Source: Nemertoderma westbladi (lineage: Eukaryota > Xenacoelomorpha > Nemertodermatida > Nemertodermatidae). Taken from it: DNA of 63,675 bases. Below the pieces are notes generated by a model. That model was not told the DNA's origin, made no database searches, and saw only the letters and a program-made list of their open reading frames with translations. The stretch covers positions 1 to 63,675 of the forward strand of contig JAUCBJ010001403.1 in assembly GCA_032718475.1 (NCBI GenBank), given 5' to 3'. Within the stretch, counting starts at the first letter, position 1. Each line of letters begins with the position of its first letter. Shown here piece by piece: positions 21,601 through 36,600 of this stretch. Made by a program: the position numbers and the translations under genes.

Positions 21601-24600
21601 TCGAGCAGCACTATATTTTAAAATTGTACGGGACCCTTTTCATAAAAAAAAGGCTCTCACGGTACAGATATGAATAAAATAGCTAAAATAGCGGGAAGAT
21701 TTAAATTGTTTCTTAAACTTTAAACACCCATATCTAAGAATGACGTTTTTTCATGAAAAAGGCTATTTCTCCGCCAATTTTAATTGAAATGAGTTGAAAT
21801 TTGGTACACTTGTTAAGAATACATTTCTCCATACTTCTTCTGAACAAATTTGGTTGGAAATGACCTGGCGCCTTTTTATATCAAAAAGGCCCAAAAAGTC
21901 GTTTATGGGGCCTTTTTGTTATAAAAAGGCTCCAGAGCATTTGAGGCAAAATTTGTTCAGAAGAATTGGATACAGGGTTCTTCTGAACTTATATTCCAAA
22001 TTTCGACAAATTTCAACAAATATTGGTGGCGAAATAGCCCTTCGGCGCAAAAAGGCACTTTTGGCCATTACGGAGCCATTTTGGGGCCAATTTTAAAAAT
22101 AGTTGGCTTGGTTGTTTAGAAGTACAAAAAATAATTTTTACCCAATATTAGGGTCCCGAGACACAAAAATGTGAGGTTTAAATTTCGGAGTGCTACCCCC
22201 CCCCCTTAAGGGGAGTCATAAATATAATAAAATTGTTTCATAAATTGGCTCAGATAAATTTGGATTGTTGGGAACGAAAAGTTTCTTCAAAGTAAAAAAG
22301 AACTCAAAGCGAGCTGAGATTATCATCATAGCCAAAACTCAATCAAATAATATTTACACAATAAAACTAAGAACTTCACAGCCATTTCAATGCATCTGTA
22401 AAATTGTATGTTGGTTTATCATTTTTAAATTATATTAAATTTTAACATAACAACAACTTTATACCTCACAGAAACCAAAGTTCACTAATTATAGAATATT
22501 CTTCAACATTTACTTTGGAGATCCATTGAACTATAAATTGATATTGTTTTGGTTTCCTATCTCCCGGGTTACATATAATAAATTACATTGTTATGAACTG
22601 ACTGGAAGTTATGAACTAAAAATCTTAGCCGAGGGAATGTAAATAAAAATCATCAACATCAGAATTGCAGGATTATTTCATAAAAAATCAAAGTATCTTG
22701 ATTTATCATCACCAGTTGATGATTCTAATTAACTACTAATTACACGAAATGGGGCCTTCGCGCAGCACTGCATAATTTTATGATATTTTATGTCCGGTGT
22801 AACCAATGGGAATGCACCATTAACATAATAAATAATATTGTAGTTGATTAACTGTTTAAAACACAATGGGATTAATGGACAACAAAATTCCGTTACTCAG
22901 ATATTAAAACATAGACATTAAAATAATCATTTAGGTCATTCGACGAGACACAAATATCATCATTATAACAGAGATATGAGCTTACAATGAAAACAACATA
23001 TATGGTAATTAGTCAAAATTTACTCTAAATATCTACCATATAACCAAAATTATGCGTATTATTGGGGTTTTAAATTCAATGACAAATATTTTGAGTCCGT
23101 ACCGGGACTGCCAATAAAGAATACCTTGCAGAGCAGTCGCCAAGGAAACTGACTATTATATAGACACCTAACTGACTCTACAACACATAAGGGGGGAGGG
23201 GGAGGGGGCGGGGGGGGGGGGGGGTGGGTAAATTTTTCTTATTCTATCGTGTGTCGAATTTAATGGAGAATTCAAATCTGCAAGAAGATTTCTCAAATAT
23301 TTTCTCAAACTCAAGTTATTACCCAAAACATAAGAGCTAAAACATAAGAGCTAGTCTGATTTATGGAAAGCCTTCGAGCAGCACTATATTTTAAAATTGT
23401 ACGGGACCCTTTTCATAAAAAAAAGGCTCTCACGGTACAGATATGAATAAAATAGCTAAAATAGCGGGAAGATTTAAATTGTTTCTTAAACTTTAAACAC
23501 CCATATCTAAGAATGACGTTTTTTCATGAAAAAGGCTATTTCTCCGCCAATTTTAATTGAAATGAGTTGAAATTTGGTACACTTGTTAAGAATACATTTC
23601 TCCATACTTCTTCTGAACAAATTTGGTTGGAAATGACCTGGCGCCGTTTTATATCAAAAAGGCCCAACAAGCCCTTTATGGGGCCTTTTTGTTATAAAAA
23701 GGCTCCAGAGCATTTGAGGCAAAATTTGTTCAGAAGAATTGGATACAGGGTTCTTCTGAACTTATATTCCAAATTTCGACAAATTTCAACAAATATTGGT
23801 GGCGAAATAGCCCTTCGGCGCAAAAAGGCACTTTTGGCCATTACGGAGCCATTTTGGGGCCAATTTTAAAAATATTTGGTTTGGTTGTTTAGAAGTACAA
23901 AAAATAATTTTTACCCAATATTAGGGTCCCGAGACACAAAAATGTGAGGTTTAAATTTTGGGGTGCTACCCCCCCCTTAAGGGGAGTCACAAATATAATA
24001 AAATTGTTTCAAAAATTGGCTCAGATAAATTTGGATTGTTGGGAACGAAAAGTTTCTTCAAAGTAAAAAAGAACTCAAAGCGAGCTGAGATTATCATCAT
24101 AGCCAAAACTCAATCAAATAATATTTACACAATAAAACTAAGAACTTCACAGCCATTTCAATGCATCTGTAAAATTGTATGTTGGTTTATCATTTTTAAA
24201 TTATATTAAATTTTAACATAACAACAACTTTATACCTCACAGAAACCAAAGTTCACTAATTATAGAATATTCTTCAACATTTACTTTGGCGATCCATTGA
24301 ACTATAAATTGATATTGTTTTGGTTTCCTATCTCCCGGGTTACATATAATAAATTACATTGTTATGAACTGACTGGAAGTTATGAACTAAAAATCTTTGC
24401 CGAGGGAATGTAAATAAAAATCATCAACATCAGAATTGCAGGATTATTTCATAAAAAGTCAAAGTATCTTGATTTATCATCACCAGTTGATGATTCTAAT
24501 TAACTACTAATTACACGAAATGGGGCCTTCGCGCAGCACTGCATAATTTTATGATATTTTATGTCCGGTGTAACCAATGGGAATGCACCATTAACATAAT

Positions 24601-27600
24601 AAATAATATTGTAGTTGATTAACTGTTTAAAACACAATGGGATTAGTGGACAACAAAATTCCGTTACTCAGATATTAAAACATAGACATTAAAATAATCA
24701 TTTAGGTCATTCGACGAGACAAAAATATCATCATTATAACAGAGATATGAGCTTACAATGAAAACAACATATATGGTAATTAGTCAAAATTTACTCTAAA
24801 TATCTACCATATAACCAAAATTATGCGTATTATTGGGGTTTTAAATTCAATGACAAATATTTTACTATATTTTAAAATTGTACGGGGCCCTTTTCATAAA
24901 AAAAGGCTCTTACGGTACAGATATGAATAAAATATCTAAAATAGCGGGAAGATTTAAATGGTTTCTTAAACTTTAAACACCCAATATCTCAGAATGACGT
25001 TTTTTCATGAATAATGCTATTTCTCCGCCAATTTTAATTGAAATGAGTTGAAATTTGGTACACTTGTTAAGAATACATTTCTCCATACTTCTTCTGAACA
25101 AATTTGGTTGGAAATGACCTGGCGCCTTTTTATATCAAAAAGGCCCAAAAAGCCGTTTATGGGGCCTTTTTGTTATAAAAAGGCTCCAGAGCATTTGAGG
25201 CAAAATTTGTTCAGAAGAATTTGATACAGGGTTCTTCTGAACTTATATTCCAAATTTCGACAAATTTCAACAAATATTGGTGGCGAAATAGCCCTTCGGC
25301 GCAAAAAGGCACTTTTGGCCATTACGAAGCCATTTTGGGGCCAATTTTAAAAATATTTGGCTTGGTTGTTTAGAAGTACAAAAAATAATTTTTACCCAAT
25401 ATTAGGGTCCCGAGACACAAAAATGTGAGGTTTAAATTTTGGGGTGCTACCCCCCGCCCCCCCTTAAGGGGAGTCATAAATATAATAAAATTGTTTCATA
25501 AATTGGCTCAGATAAATTTGGATTGTTGGGAACGAAAAGTTTCTTCAAAGTAAAAAATAACTCAAAGCGAGCTGAGATTATCATCATAGCCAAAACTCAA
25601 TCAAATAATATTTACACAATAAAACTAAGAACTTCACAGCCATTTCAATGCATCTGTAAAATTGTATGTTGGTTTATCACTTTTAAATTATATTAAATTT
25701 TAACATAACAACAACTTTATACCTCACAGAAACCAAAGTTCACTAATTATAGAATATTCTTCAACATTTACTTTGGAGATCCATTGAACTATAAATTGAT
25801 ATTGTTTTGGTTTCCTATCTCCCGGGTTACATATAATAAATTACATTGTTATGAACTGACTGGAAGTTATGAACTAAAAATCTTTGCCGAGGGAATGTAA
25901 ATAAAAATCATCAACATCAGAATTGCAGGATTATTTCATAAAAAAATCAAAGTATCTTGATTTATCATCACCAGTTGATGATTCTAATTAACTACTAATT
26001 ACACGAAATGGGGCCTTCGCGCAGCACTGCATAATTTTATGATATTTTATGTCCGGTGTAACCAATGGGAATGCACCATTAACATAATAAATAATATTGT
26101 AGTTGATTAACTGTTTAAAACACAATGGGATTAATGGACAACAAAATTCCGTTACTCAGATATTAAAACATAGACATTAAAATAATCATTTAGGTCATTC
26201 GACGAGACACAAATATCATCATTATAACAGAGATATGAGCTTACAATGAAAACAACATATTGTAATTAGTCAAAATTTACTCTAAATATCTACCATATAA
26301 CCAAAATTATGCGTATTATTGGGGTTTTAAATTCAATGACAAATATTTTGAGTCCGTACCGGGACTGCCAATAAAGAATACCTTGCAGAGCAGTCGCCAA
26401 GGAAACTGACTATTATATAGACACCTAACTGACTCTACAACACATAAGGGGGGAAGGGGCGGGGGGGGGGGTAAATTTTTCTTATTCTATCGTGTGTCGA
26501 ATTTAATGGAGAATTCAAATCTGCAAGAAGATTTCTCATATCTTTTCTCAAACTCAAGTTATTACCCAAAACATAAGAGCTAGTCTGACTTATGAAAAGC
26601 CTTCGCGCAGCACTGCATAATTTTATGATATTTTATGTCCGGTGTAACCAATGGGAATGAACCATTAACATAATAAATAATATTGTAGTTGAATAACTGT
26701 TTAAAACACAATGGGATTAGTGGACAACAAAATTCCGTTACTCAGATATTAAAACATAGACATTAAAATAATCATTTAGGTCATTCGACGAGACACAAAT
26801 ATCATCATTATAACAGAGATATGAGCTTACAATGAAAACAACATATTGTAATTAGTCAAAATTTACTCTAAATATCTATCTACCATATAACCAAAATTAT
26901 GCGTATTATTGGGGTTTTAAATTCAATGACAAATATTTTACTATATTTTAAAATTGTACGGGGCCCTTTTCTTAAAAAAGGCTCTCACGGTACAGATATG
27001 AATAAAATATCTAAAATAGCGGGAAGATTTAAATTGTTTCTTAAACTTTAAACTCCCAATATCTCAGAATGACGTTTTTTCATGAAAAAGGCTATTTCTC
27101 CGCCAATTTTAATTGAAATGAGTTGAAATTTGGTACACTTGTTAAGAATACATTTCTCCATACTTCTTCTGAACAAATTTGGTTGGAAATGACCTGGCCA
27201 TAAAGCAGCAACATCAGAATTGCAGGATTATTTCATTAAAGTCAAAGTATCTTGATTTATCATCACAGGTTGCTTGTAAGCGGATTTTTACCTGCTAAAT
27301 CGCGTTCGTCCTTTACTCAATTCGCAATTCGTAATACATAAATAAGAATGATATAATATCATGAATAATGATAATCTCATATTTAAGAGATAGCAACATG
27401 TGATCGACTAGTACAGTAACAAAAGTAATCCTCCAATAGAAACGTCCCAATCAATCCCTAATTAATGTGTGACGTCACCCAAGCATCACCCAACGAAACT
27501 AATTATACCTACTTATATTGCACGTGTGAGGCGTGTGGTAATTAATACTCGTTAGTCACCCATTGCTAGCCTATGGATGGCTGCCCCATTATTGCTAGCC

Positions 27601-30600
27601 TATGGATGGATGGCTGCATGACTGGTTTGTATAACACTTATTGCTGCTATTAATAGCCATTGACATTATGGACTGTTTGAGTCCAAAACGATAATTCACG
27701 GATTTTATGACTGGGCGTTCAGCTTATTCTATTTTGTAAGGGCCCTTCCTGGATTTAATTCATTATTCAGTATGACATGCTGCAAACGTTTCCGACACTA
27801 GCAATTACAAGATAAGAGTTGGACCAGCCTGTGTACAATTTAATTATTCGGTCAGTCGTTTTATAGTAAACTTACACTTAGAAATCGTCGTAATTCTAAA
27901 GATTACTATAGACAAAATAATTCAGTTATTCAGATATTAAAACATAGACATTAAAATAATCATTTAGGTCATTCGACGAGACACAAATATCATCATAATA
28001 ACAGAATGTAATTAATTAGCCTTGCTGATATGGAATGAACACCAAAACTATTATAATTATCTTAACCTTAACTACCGAATATGTAACTAATAATGATATA
28101 ATAGTGATATTGTCATTGAACTGAACAGCTTACACTACGACTACACACCGTAACCGCCAGCTTACCCTACGACTACACACCGTAACCGCCAGCTTACACT
28201 ACGACTACACACCGTAACCGCCAGCTTACCCTACGACTACACACCGTAACCGCCAGCTTACCCTACGACTACACACCGTAACCGCCAGCTTACACTACGA
28301 CTACACACCGTAACCGCCAGCTTACCCTACGACTACACACCGTAACCGCCAGCTTACACTACGACTACACACCGTAACCGCCAGCTTACACTACGACTAC
28401 ACACCGTAACCGCCAGCTTACCCTACGACTACACACCGTAACCGCCAGCTTACACTACGACTACACACCGTAACCACCAGCTTACCCTACGACTACACAC
28501 CGTAACCGCCAGCTTACACTACGACTACACACCGTAACCGCCAGCTTACACTACGACTACACACCGTAACCACCAGCTTACCCTACGACTACACACCGTA
28601 ACCGCCAGCTTACACTACGACTACACACCGTAACCGCCAGCTTACACTACGACTACACACCGTAACCACCAGCTTACCCTACGACTACACACCGTAACCG
28701 CCAGCTTACACTACGACTACACACCGTAACCGCCAGCTTACACTACGACTACACACCGTAACCACCAGCTTACCCTACGAATACACACCGTAACCGCCAG
28801 CTTACACTACGACTACACACCGTAACCGCCAGCTTACCCTACGACTACACACCGTAACCGCCAGCTTACACTACGACTACACAACGTAACCGCCAGCTTA
28901 CACTACGACTACACACCGTAACCGCCAGCTTACACTACGACTACACACCGTAACCGCCAGCTTACACTACGACTACACACCGTAACCACCAGCTTACCCT
29001 ACGACTACACACCGTAACCGCCAGCTTACACTACGACTACACACCGTAACCGCCAGCTTACACTACGACTACACACCGTAACCACCAGCTTACCCTACGA
29101 CTACACACCGTAACCACCAGCTTACCCTACGACTACACACCGTAACCGCCAACTTACACTACGACTACACACCGTAACCGCCAGCTTACACTACGACTAC
29201 ACACCGTAACCACCAGCTTACCCTACGAATACACACCGTAACCGCCAGCTTACACTACGACTACACACCGTAACCGCCAGCTTACACTACGACTACACAC
29301 CGTAACCGCCAGCTTACCCTACGACTACACACCGTAACCGCCAGCTTACACTACGACTACACACCGTAACCGCCAGCTTACACTACGACTACACACCGTA
29401 ACCGCCAGCTTACACTACGACTACACACCGTAACCGCCAGCTTACACTACGACTACACACCGTAACCGCCAGCTTACACTACGACTACACACCGTAACCG
29501 CCAGCTTACACTACGACTACACACCGTAACCGCCAGCTTACACTACGACTACACACCGTAACCGCCAGCTTACACTACGACTACACACCGTAACCGCCAG
29601 CTTACACTACGACTACACACCGTAACCGCCAGCTTACACTACGACTACACACCGTAACCGCCAGCTTACACTACGACTACACACCGTAACCGCCAGCTTA
29701 CACTACGACTACACACCGTAACCGCCAGCTTACCCTACGACTACACACCGTAACCGCCAGCTTACACTACGACTACACACCGTAACCGCCAGCTTACACT
29801 ACGACTACACACCGTAACCGCCAGCTTACACTGCGACTACACACCGTAACTGCACTAACAACACTGCGATAAATAGCAGAGACAATGCGAGAGAAATAAA
29901 GCGAATAGACAGACTAAGTAGTTTGTATCTATTAATATTCTACTTCACACAAACAACCCAACATAATTCCTCTACAAACCTATTAATAATAGCCACAATA
30001 ATTCAATTAGACCTGTATAGGACACCTTTACTATACAGGTACCCGCTCCACGTCTGGCACGTCTTGGCTATTCCAGAATTATCACACCACGCGCGCTATG
30101 GTGGGAGTTAGGTAATGATATTTTCGTGTACACATAACAACATCAGAATTGCAGGATTATTTCATTTAAAGTCAAATTATATTTACTTATCATCACCAGT
30201 GTTGCTGCTGCACATAACCAAGTATCAATAAATCACCTTCAGTCACAAATAATACCCGTGAGTTTGTTGTTAGTTAAACTCAAGACAAGATGGTCTTAAT
30301 AATTAATTAATTAATTAATATAATTAGCGGACCTGACCCGAGATAATTGCGAAGGATATCAACCAGATATGGTATTCTGTTTGTTTATAATAGTTAAACT
30401 TACTGTATTCGATTTCCAATCCGTAACTGAACGGCGACATTTTCAACATGTTTAGTAGAGTCGCCTCACTGGCGCCGACTTTAGTGCCAACGTGGATTAG
30501 ATGGACGTCGTTCTGGAAACAGATAAGGAATATATATATTCGTACTGTAGCTAGTTAATCATACGTCAGAGACTGGGACCAACAGTAATATGGACTAGAG

Positions 30601-33600
30601 ACTGGGACCAACCCAACAGTAATAGGGACTAGAGACTGGGACCAACAGTAATAGGGACTAGAGACTGGGACCAACAGTAATAGGGACTAGAGACTGGGAC
30701 CAACAGTAATAGGGACTAGAGACTGGGACCAACAGTAATAGGGACTAGAGACTGATGGACCAACAGTAATAGGGACTAGAGACTGGGACCAACAGTAATA
30801 GGGACTAGAGACTGGGACCAACAGTAATAGGGACTAGAGACTGGGACCAACAGTAATAGGGACTAGAGACTGGGACCAACAGTAATAGGGACTAGAGACT
30901 GGGACCAACAGTAATAGGGACTAGAGACTGATGGACCAACAGTAATAGGGACTAGAGACTGGGACCAACAGTAATAGGGACTAGAGACTGGGACCAACAG
31001 TAATAGGGACTAGAGACTGGGACCAACAGTAATAGGGACTAGAGACTGGGACCAACAGTAATAGGGACTAGAGACTGGGACCAACAGTAATAGGGACTAG
31101 AGACTGGGACCAACAGTAATAGGGACTAGAGACTGGGACCAACAGTAATAGGGACTAGAGACTGGGACCAACAGTAATAGGGACTAGAGACTGGGACCAA
31201 CAGTAATAGGGACTAGAGACTGGGACCAACAGTAATAGGGACTAGAGACTGGGACCAACAGTAATAGGGACTAGAGACTGGGACCAACAGTAATAGGGAC
31301 TAGAGACTGGGACCAACAGTAATAGGGACTAGAGACTGGGACCAACAGTAATAGGGACTAGAGACTGATGGACCAATAGTAATAGGGACTAGAGACTGGG
31401 ACCAACAGTAATAGGGACTAGAGACTGGGACCAACAGTAATAGTGCCAAGAGACTGGGACCAACAGTAATAGGGACTAGAGACTGATGGACCAACAGATA
31501 TAGGGACTAGAGACTGATGGACCAACAGTAATAGGGACTAGAGACTGATGGATGGACCAACAGTAATAGGGACTAGAGACTGATGGACCAACAGTAATAG
31601 GGACTAGAGAGTGATGGACCAACAGTAATAGGGACTAGAGACTGGGACCAACAGTAATAGGGACTAGAGAGTGATGGACCAACAGTAATAGGGACTAGAG
31701 ACTGGGACCAACAGTAATAGGGACTAGAGACTGGGACCAACAGTAATAGGGACTAGAGACTGGGACCAACAGTAATAGGGACTAGAGACTGGGACCAACA
31801 GTAATAGGGACTAGAGACTGATGGACCAACAGTAATAGGGACTAGAGACTGATGGACCAACAGATATAGGGACTAGAGACTGATGGACCAACAGTAATAG
31901 GGACTAGAGACTGATGGATGGACCAACAGTAATAGGGACTAGAGACTGATGGACCAACAGTAATAGGGACTAGAGACTGGGACCAACAGTAATAGGGACT
32001 AGAGACTGGGACCAACAGTAATAGGGACTAGAGACTGGGACCAACAGTAATAGGGACTAGAGACTGGGACCAACAGTAATAGGGACTAGAGACTGATGGA
32101 CCAACAGTAATAGGGACTAGAGACTGGGACCAACAGTAATAGGGACTAGAGAGTGATGGACCAACAGTAATAGGGACTAGAGACTGGGACCAACAGTAAT
32201 AGGGACTAGAGACTGGGACCAACAGTAATAGGGACTAGAGACTGGGACCAACAGTAATAGGGACTAGAGACTGGGACCAACAGTAATAGGGACTAGAGAC
32301 TGATGGACCAACAGTAATAGGGACTAGAGACTGGGACCAACAGTAATAGGGACTAGAGAGTGATGGACCAACAGTAATAGGGACTAGAGACTGGGACCAA
32401 CAGTAATAGGGACTAGAGACTGGGACCAACAGTAATAGGGACTAGAGACTGGGACCAACAGTAATAGGGACTAGAGACTGATGGACCAACAGTAATAGGG
32501 ACTAGAGACTGATGGACCAACAGATATAGGGACTAGAGACTGATGGACCAACAGTAATAGGGACTAGAGACTGGGACCAACAGTAATAGGGCCTAGAGAC
32601 TGATGGACCAACAGTAATAGGGACTAGAGACTGATGGATGGACCAACAGTAATAGGGACTAGAGACTGATGGACCAACAGTAATAGGGACTAGAGACTGG
32701 GACCAACAGTAATAGGGACTAGAGACTGGGACCAACAGTAATAGGGACTAGAGACTGGGACCAACAGTAATAGGGACTAGAGACTGGGACCAACAGTAAT
32801 AGGGACTAGAGACTGATGGACCAACAGTAATAGGGACTAGAGACTGGGACCAACAGTAATAGGGACTAGAGACTGGGACCAACAGTAATAGGGACTAGAG
32901 ACTGGGACCAACAGTAATAGGGACTAGAGACTGGGACCAACAGTAATAGGGACTAGAGACTGGGACCAACAGTAATAGGGACTAGAGACTGGGACCAACA
33001 GTAATAGGGACTAGAGACTGGGACCAACAGTAATAGGGACTAGAGACTGGGACCAACAGTAATAGGGACTAGAGACTGGGACCAACAGTAATAGGGACTA
33101 GAGACTGATGGACCAACAGTAATAGGGACTAGAGACTGGGACCAACAGTAATAGGGACTAGAGACTGGGACCAACAGTAATAGGGACTAGAGACTGGGAC
33201 CAACAGTAATAGGGACTAGAGACTGGGACCAACAGTAATAGGGACTAGAGACTGGGACCAACAGTAATAGGGACTAGAGACTGGGACCAACAGTAATAGG
33301 GACTAGAGACTGGGACCAACAGTAATAGGGACTAGAGACTGGGACCAACAGTAATAGGGACTAGAGACTGGGACCAACAGTAATATGGACTAGAGACTGA
33401 TGGACCAACAGTAATAGGGACTAGAGACTGATGGACCAACAGATATAGGGACTAGAGACTGATGGACCAACAGTAATAGGGACTAGAGACTGATGGATGG
33501 ACCAACAGTAATAGGGACTAGAGACTGATGGACCAACAGTAATAGGGACTAGAGACTGGGACCAACAGTAATAGGGACTAGAGACTGGGACCAACAGTAA

Positions 33601-36600
33601 TAGGGACTAGATACTGGGACCAACAGTAATAGGGACTAGAGACTGGGACCAACAGTAATAGGGACTAGAGACTGGGACCAACAGTAATAGGGACTAGAGA
33701 CTGGGACCAACAGTAATAGGGACTAGAGACTGGGACCAACAGTAATAGGGACTAGAGACTGATGGACCAACAGTAATAGGGACTAGAGACTGATGGACCA
33801 ACAGATATAGGGACTAGAGACTGATGGACCAACAGTAATAGGGACTAGAGACTGATGGATGGACCAACAGTAATAGGGACTAGAGACTGATGGACCAACA
33901 GTAATAGGGACTAGAGACTGGGACCAACAGTAATAGGGACTAGAGACTGGGACCAACAGTAATAGGGACTAGAGACTGGGACCAACAGTAATAGGGACTA
34001 GAGACTGGGACCAACAGTAATAGGGACTAGAGACTGATGGACCAACAGTAATAGGGACTAGAGACTGGGACCAACAGTAATAGGGACTAGAGAGTGATGG
34101 ACCAACAGTAATAGGGACTAGAGACTGGGACCAACAGTAATAGGGACTAGAGACTGGGACCAACAGTAATAGGGACTAGAGACTGGGACCAACAGTAATA
34201 GGGACTAGAGACTGGGACCAACAGTAATAGGGACTAGAGACTGATGGACCAACAGTAATAGGGACTAGAGACTGGGACCAACAGTAATAGGGACTAGAGA
34301 GTGATGGACCAACAGTAATAGGGACTAGAGACTGGGACCAACAGTAATAGGGACTAGAGACTGGGACCAACAGTAATAGGGACTAGAGACTGGGACCAAC
34401 AGTAATAGGGACTAGAGACTGATGGACCAACAGTAATAGGGACTAGAGACTGATGGACCAACAGATATAGGGACTAGAGACTGATGGACCAACAGTAATA
34501 GGGACTAGAGACTGGGACCAACAGTAATAGGGCCTAGAGACTGATGGACCAACAGTAATAGGGACTAGAGACTGATGGATGGACCAACAGTAATAGGGAC
34601 TAGAGACTGATGGACCAACAGTAATAGGGACTAGAGACTGGGACCAACAGTAATAGGGACTAGAGACTGGGACCAACAGTAATAGGGACTAGAGACTGGG
34701 ACCAACAGTAATAGGGACTAGAGACTGGGACCAACAGTAATAGGGACTAGAGACTGATGGACCAACAGTAATAGGGACTAGAGACTGGGACCAACAGTAA
34801 TAGGGACTAGAGACTGGGACCAACAGTAATAGGGACTAGAGACTGGGACCAACAGTAATAGGGACTAGAGACTGGGACCAACAGTAATAGGGACTAGAGA
34901 CTGGGACCAACAGTAATAGGGACTAGAGACTGGGACCAACAGTAATAGGGACTAGAGACTGGGACCAACAGTAATAGGGACTAGAGACTGGGACCAACAG
35001 TAATAGGGACTAGAGACTGGGACCAACAGTAATAGGGACTAGAGACTGATGGACCAACAGTAATAGGGACTAGAGACTGGGACCAACAGTAATAGGGACT
35101 AGAGACTGGGACCAACAGTAATAGGGACTAGAGACTGGGACCAACAGTAATAGGGACTAGAGACTGGGACCAACAGTAATAGGGACTAGAGACTGGGACC
35201 AACAGTAATAGGGACTAGAGACTGGGACCAACAGTAATAGGGACTAGAGACTGGGACCAACAGTAATAGGGACTAGAGACTGGGACCAACAGTAATAGGG
35301 ACTAGAGACTGGGACCAACAGTAATATGGACTAGAGACTGATGGACCAACAGTAATAGGGACTAGAGACTGATGGACCAACAGATATAGGGACTAGAGAC
35401 TGATGGACCAACAGTAATAGGGACTAGAGACTGATGGATGGACCAACAGTAATAGGGACTAGAGACTGATGGACCAACAGTAATAGGGACTAGAGACTGG
35501 GACCAACAGTAATAGGGACTAGAGACTGGGACCAACAGTAATAGGGACTAGATACTGGGACCAACAGTAATAGGGACTAGAGACTGGGACCAACCCAACA
35601 GTAATAGGGACTAGAGACTGGGACCAACAGTAATAGGGACTAGAGACTGGGACCAACAGTAATAGGGACTAGAGACTGGGACCAACAGTAATAGGGACTA
35701 GAGACTGGGACCAACAGTAATAGGGACTAGAGACTGATGGACCAACAGTAATAGGGACTAGAGACTGGGACCAACAGTAATAGGGACTAGAGACTGGGAC
35801 CAACAGTAATAGGGACTAGAGACTGATGGACCAACAGTAATAGGGACTAGAGACTGGGACCAACAGTAATAGGGACTAGAGACTGGGACCAACAGTAATA
35901 GGGACTAGAGACTGGGACCAACAGTAATAGGGACTAGAGACTGGGACCAACAGTAATAGGGACTAGAGACTGGGACCAACAGTAATAGGGACTAGAGACT
36001 GGGACCAACAGTAATAGGGACTAGAGACTGATGGACCAATAGTAATAGGGACTAGAGACTGGGACCAACAGTAATAGGGACTAGAGACTGGGACCAACAG
36101 TAATAGTGCCAAGAGACTGGGACCAACAGTAATAGGGACTAGAGACTGATGGACCAACAGATATAGGGACTAGAGACTGATGGACCAACAGTAATAGGGA
36201 CTAGAGACTGATGGATGGACCAACAGTAATAGGGACTAGAGACTGATGGACCAACAGTAATAGGGACTAGAGAGTGATGGACCAACAGTAATAGGGACTA
36301 GAGACTGGGACCAACAGTAATAGGGACTAGAGAGTGATGGACCAACAGTAATAGGGACTAGAGACTGGGACCAACAGTAATAGGGACTAGAGACTGGGAC
36401 CAACAGTAATAGGGACTAGAGACTGGGACCAACAGTAATAGGGACTAGAGACTGGGACCAACAGTAATAGGGACTAGAGACTGATGGACCAACAGTAATA
36501 GGGACTAGAGACTGATGGACCAACAGATATAGGGACTAGAGACTGATGGACCAACAGTAATAGGGACTAGAGACTGATGGATGGACCAACAGTAATAGGG

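Noticed and set aside
18274-23869. 100-codon frame repeated in four copies of the 1.75-kb unit as a gene family
   Set aside because: The units are almost identical at DNA level in and out of the frame, so retention is not evidence of selection. The fifth copy has a stop codon, and the frame runs through hairpin palindromes.
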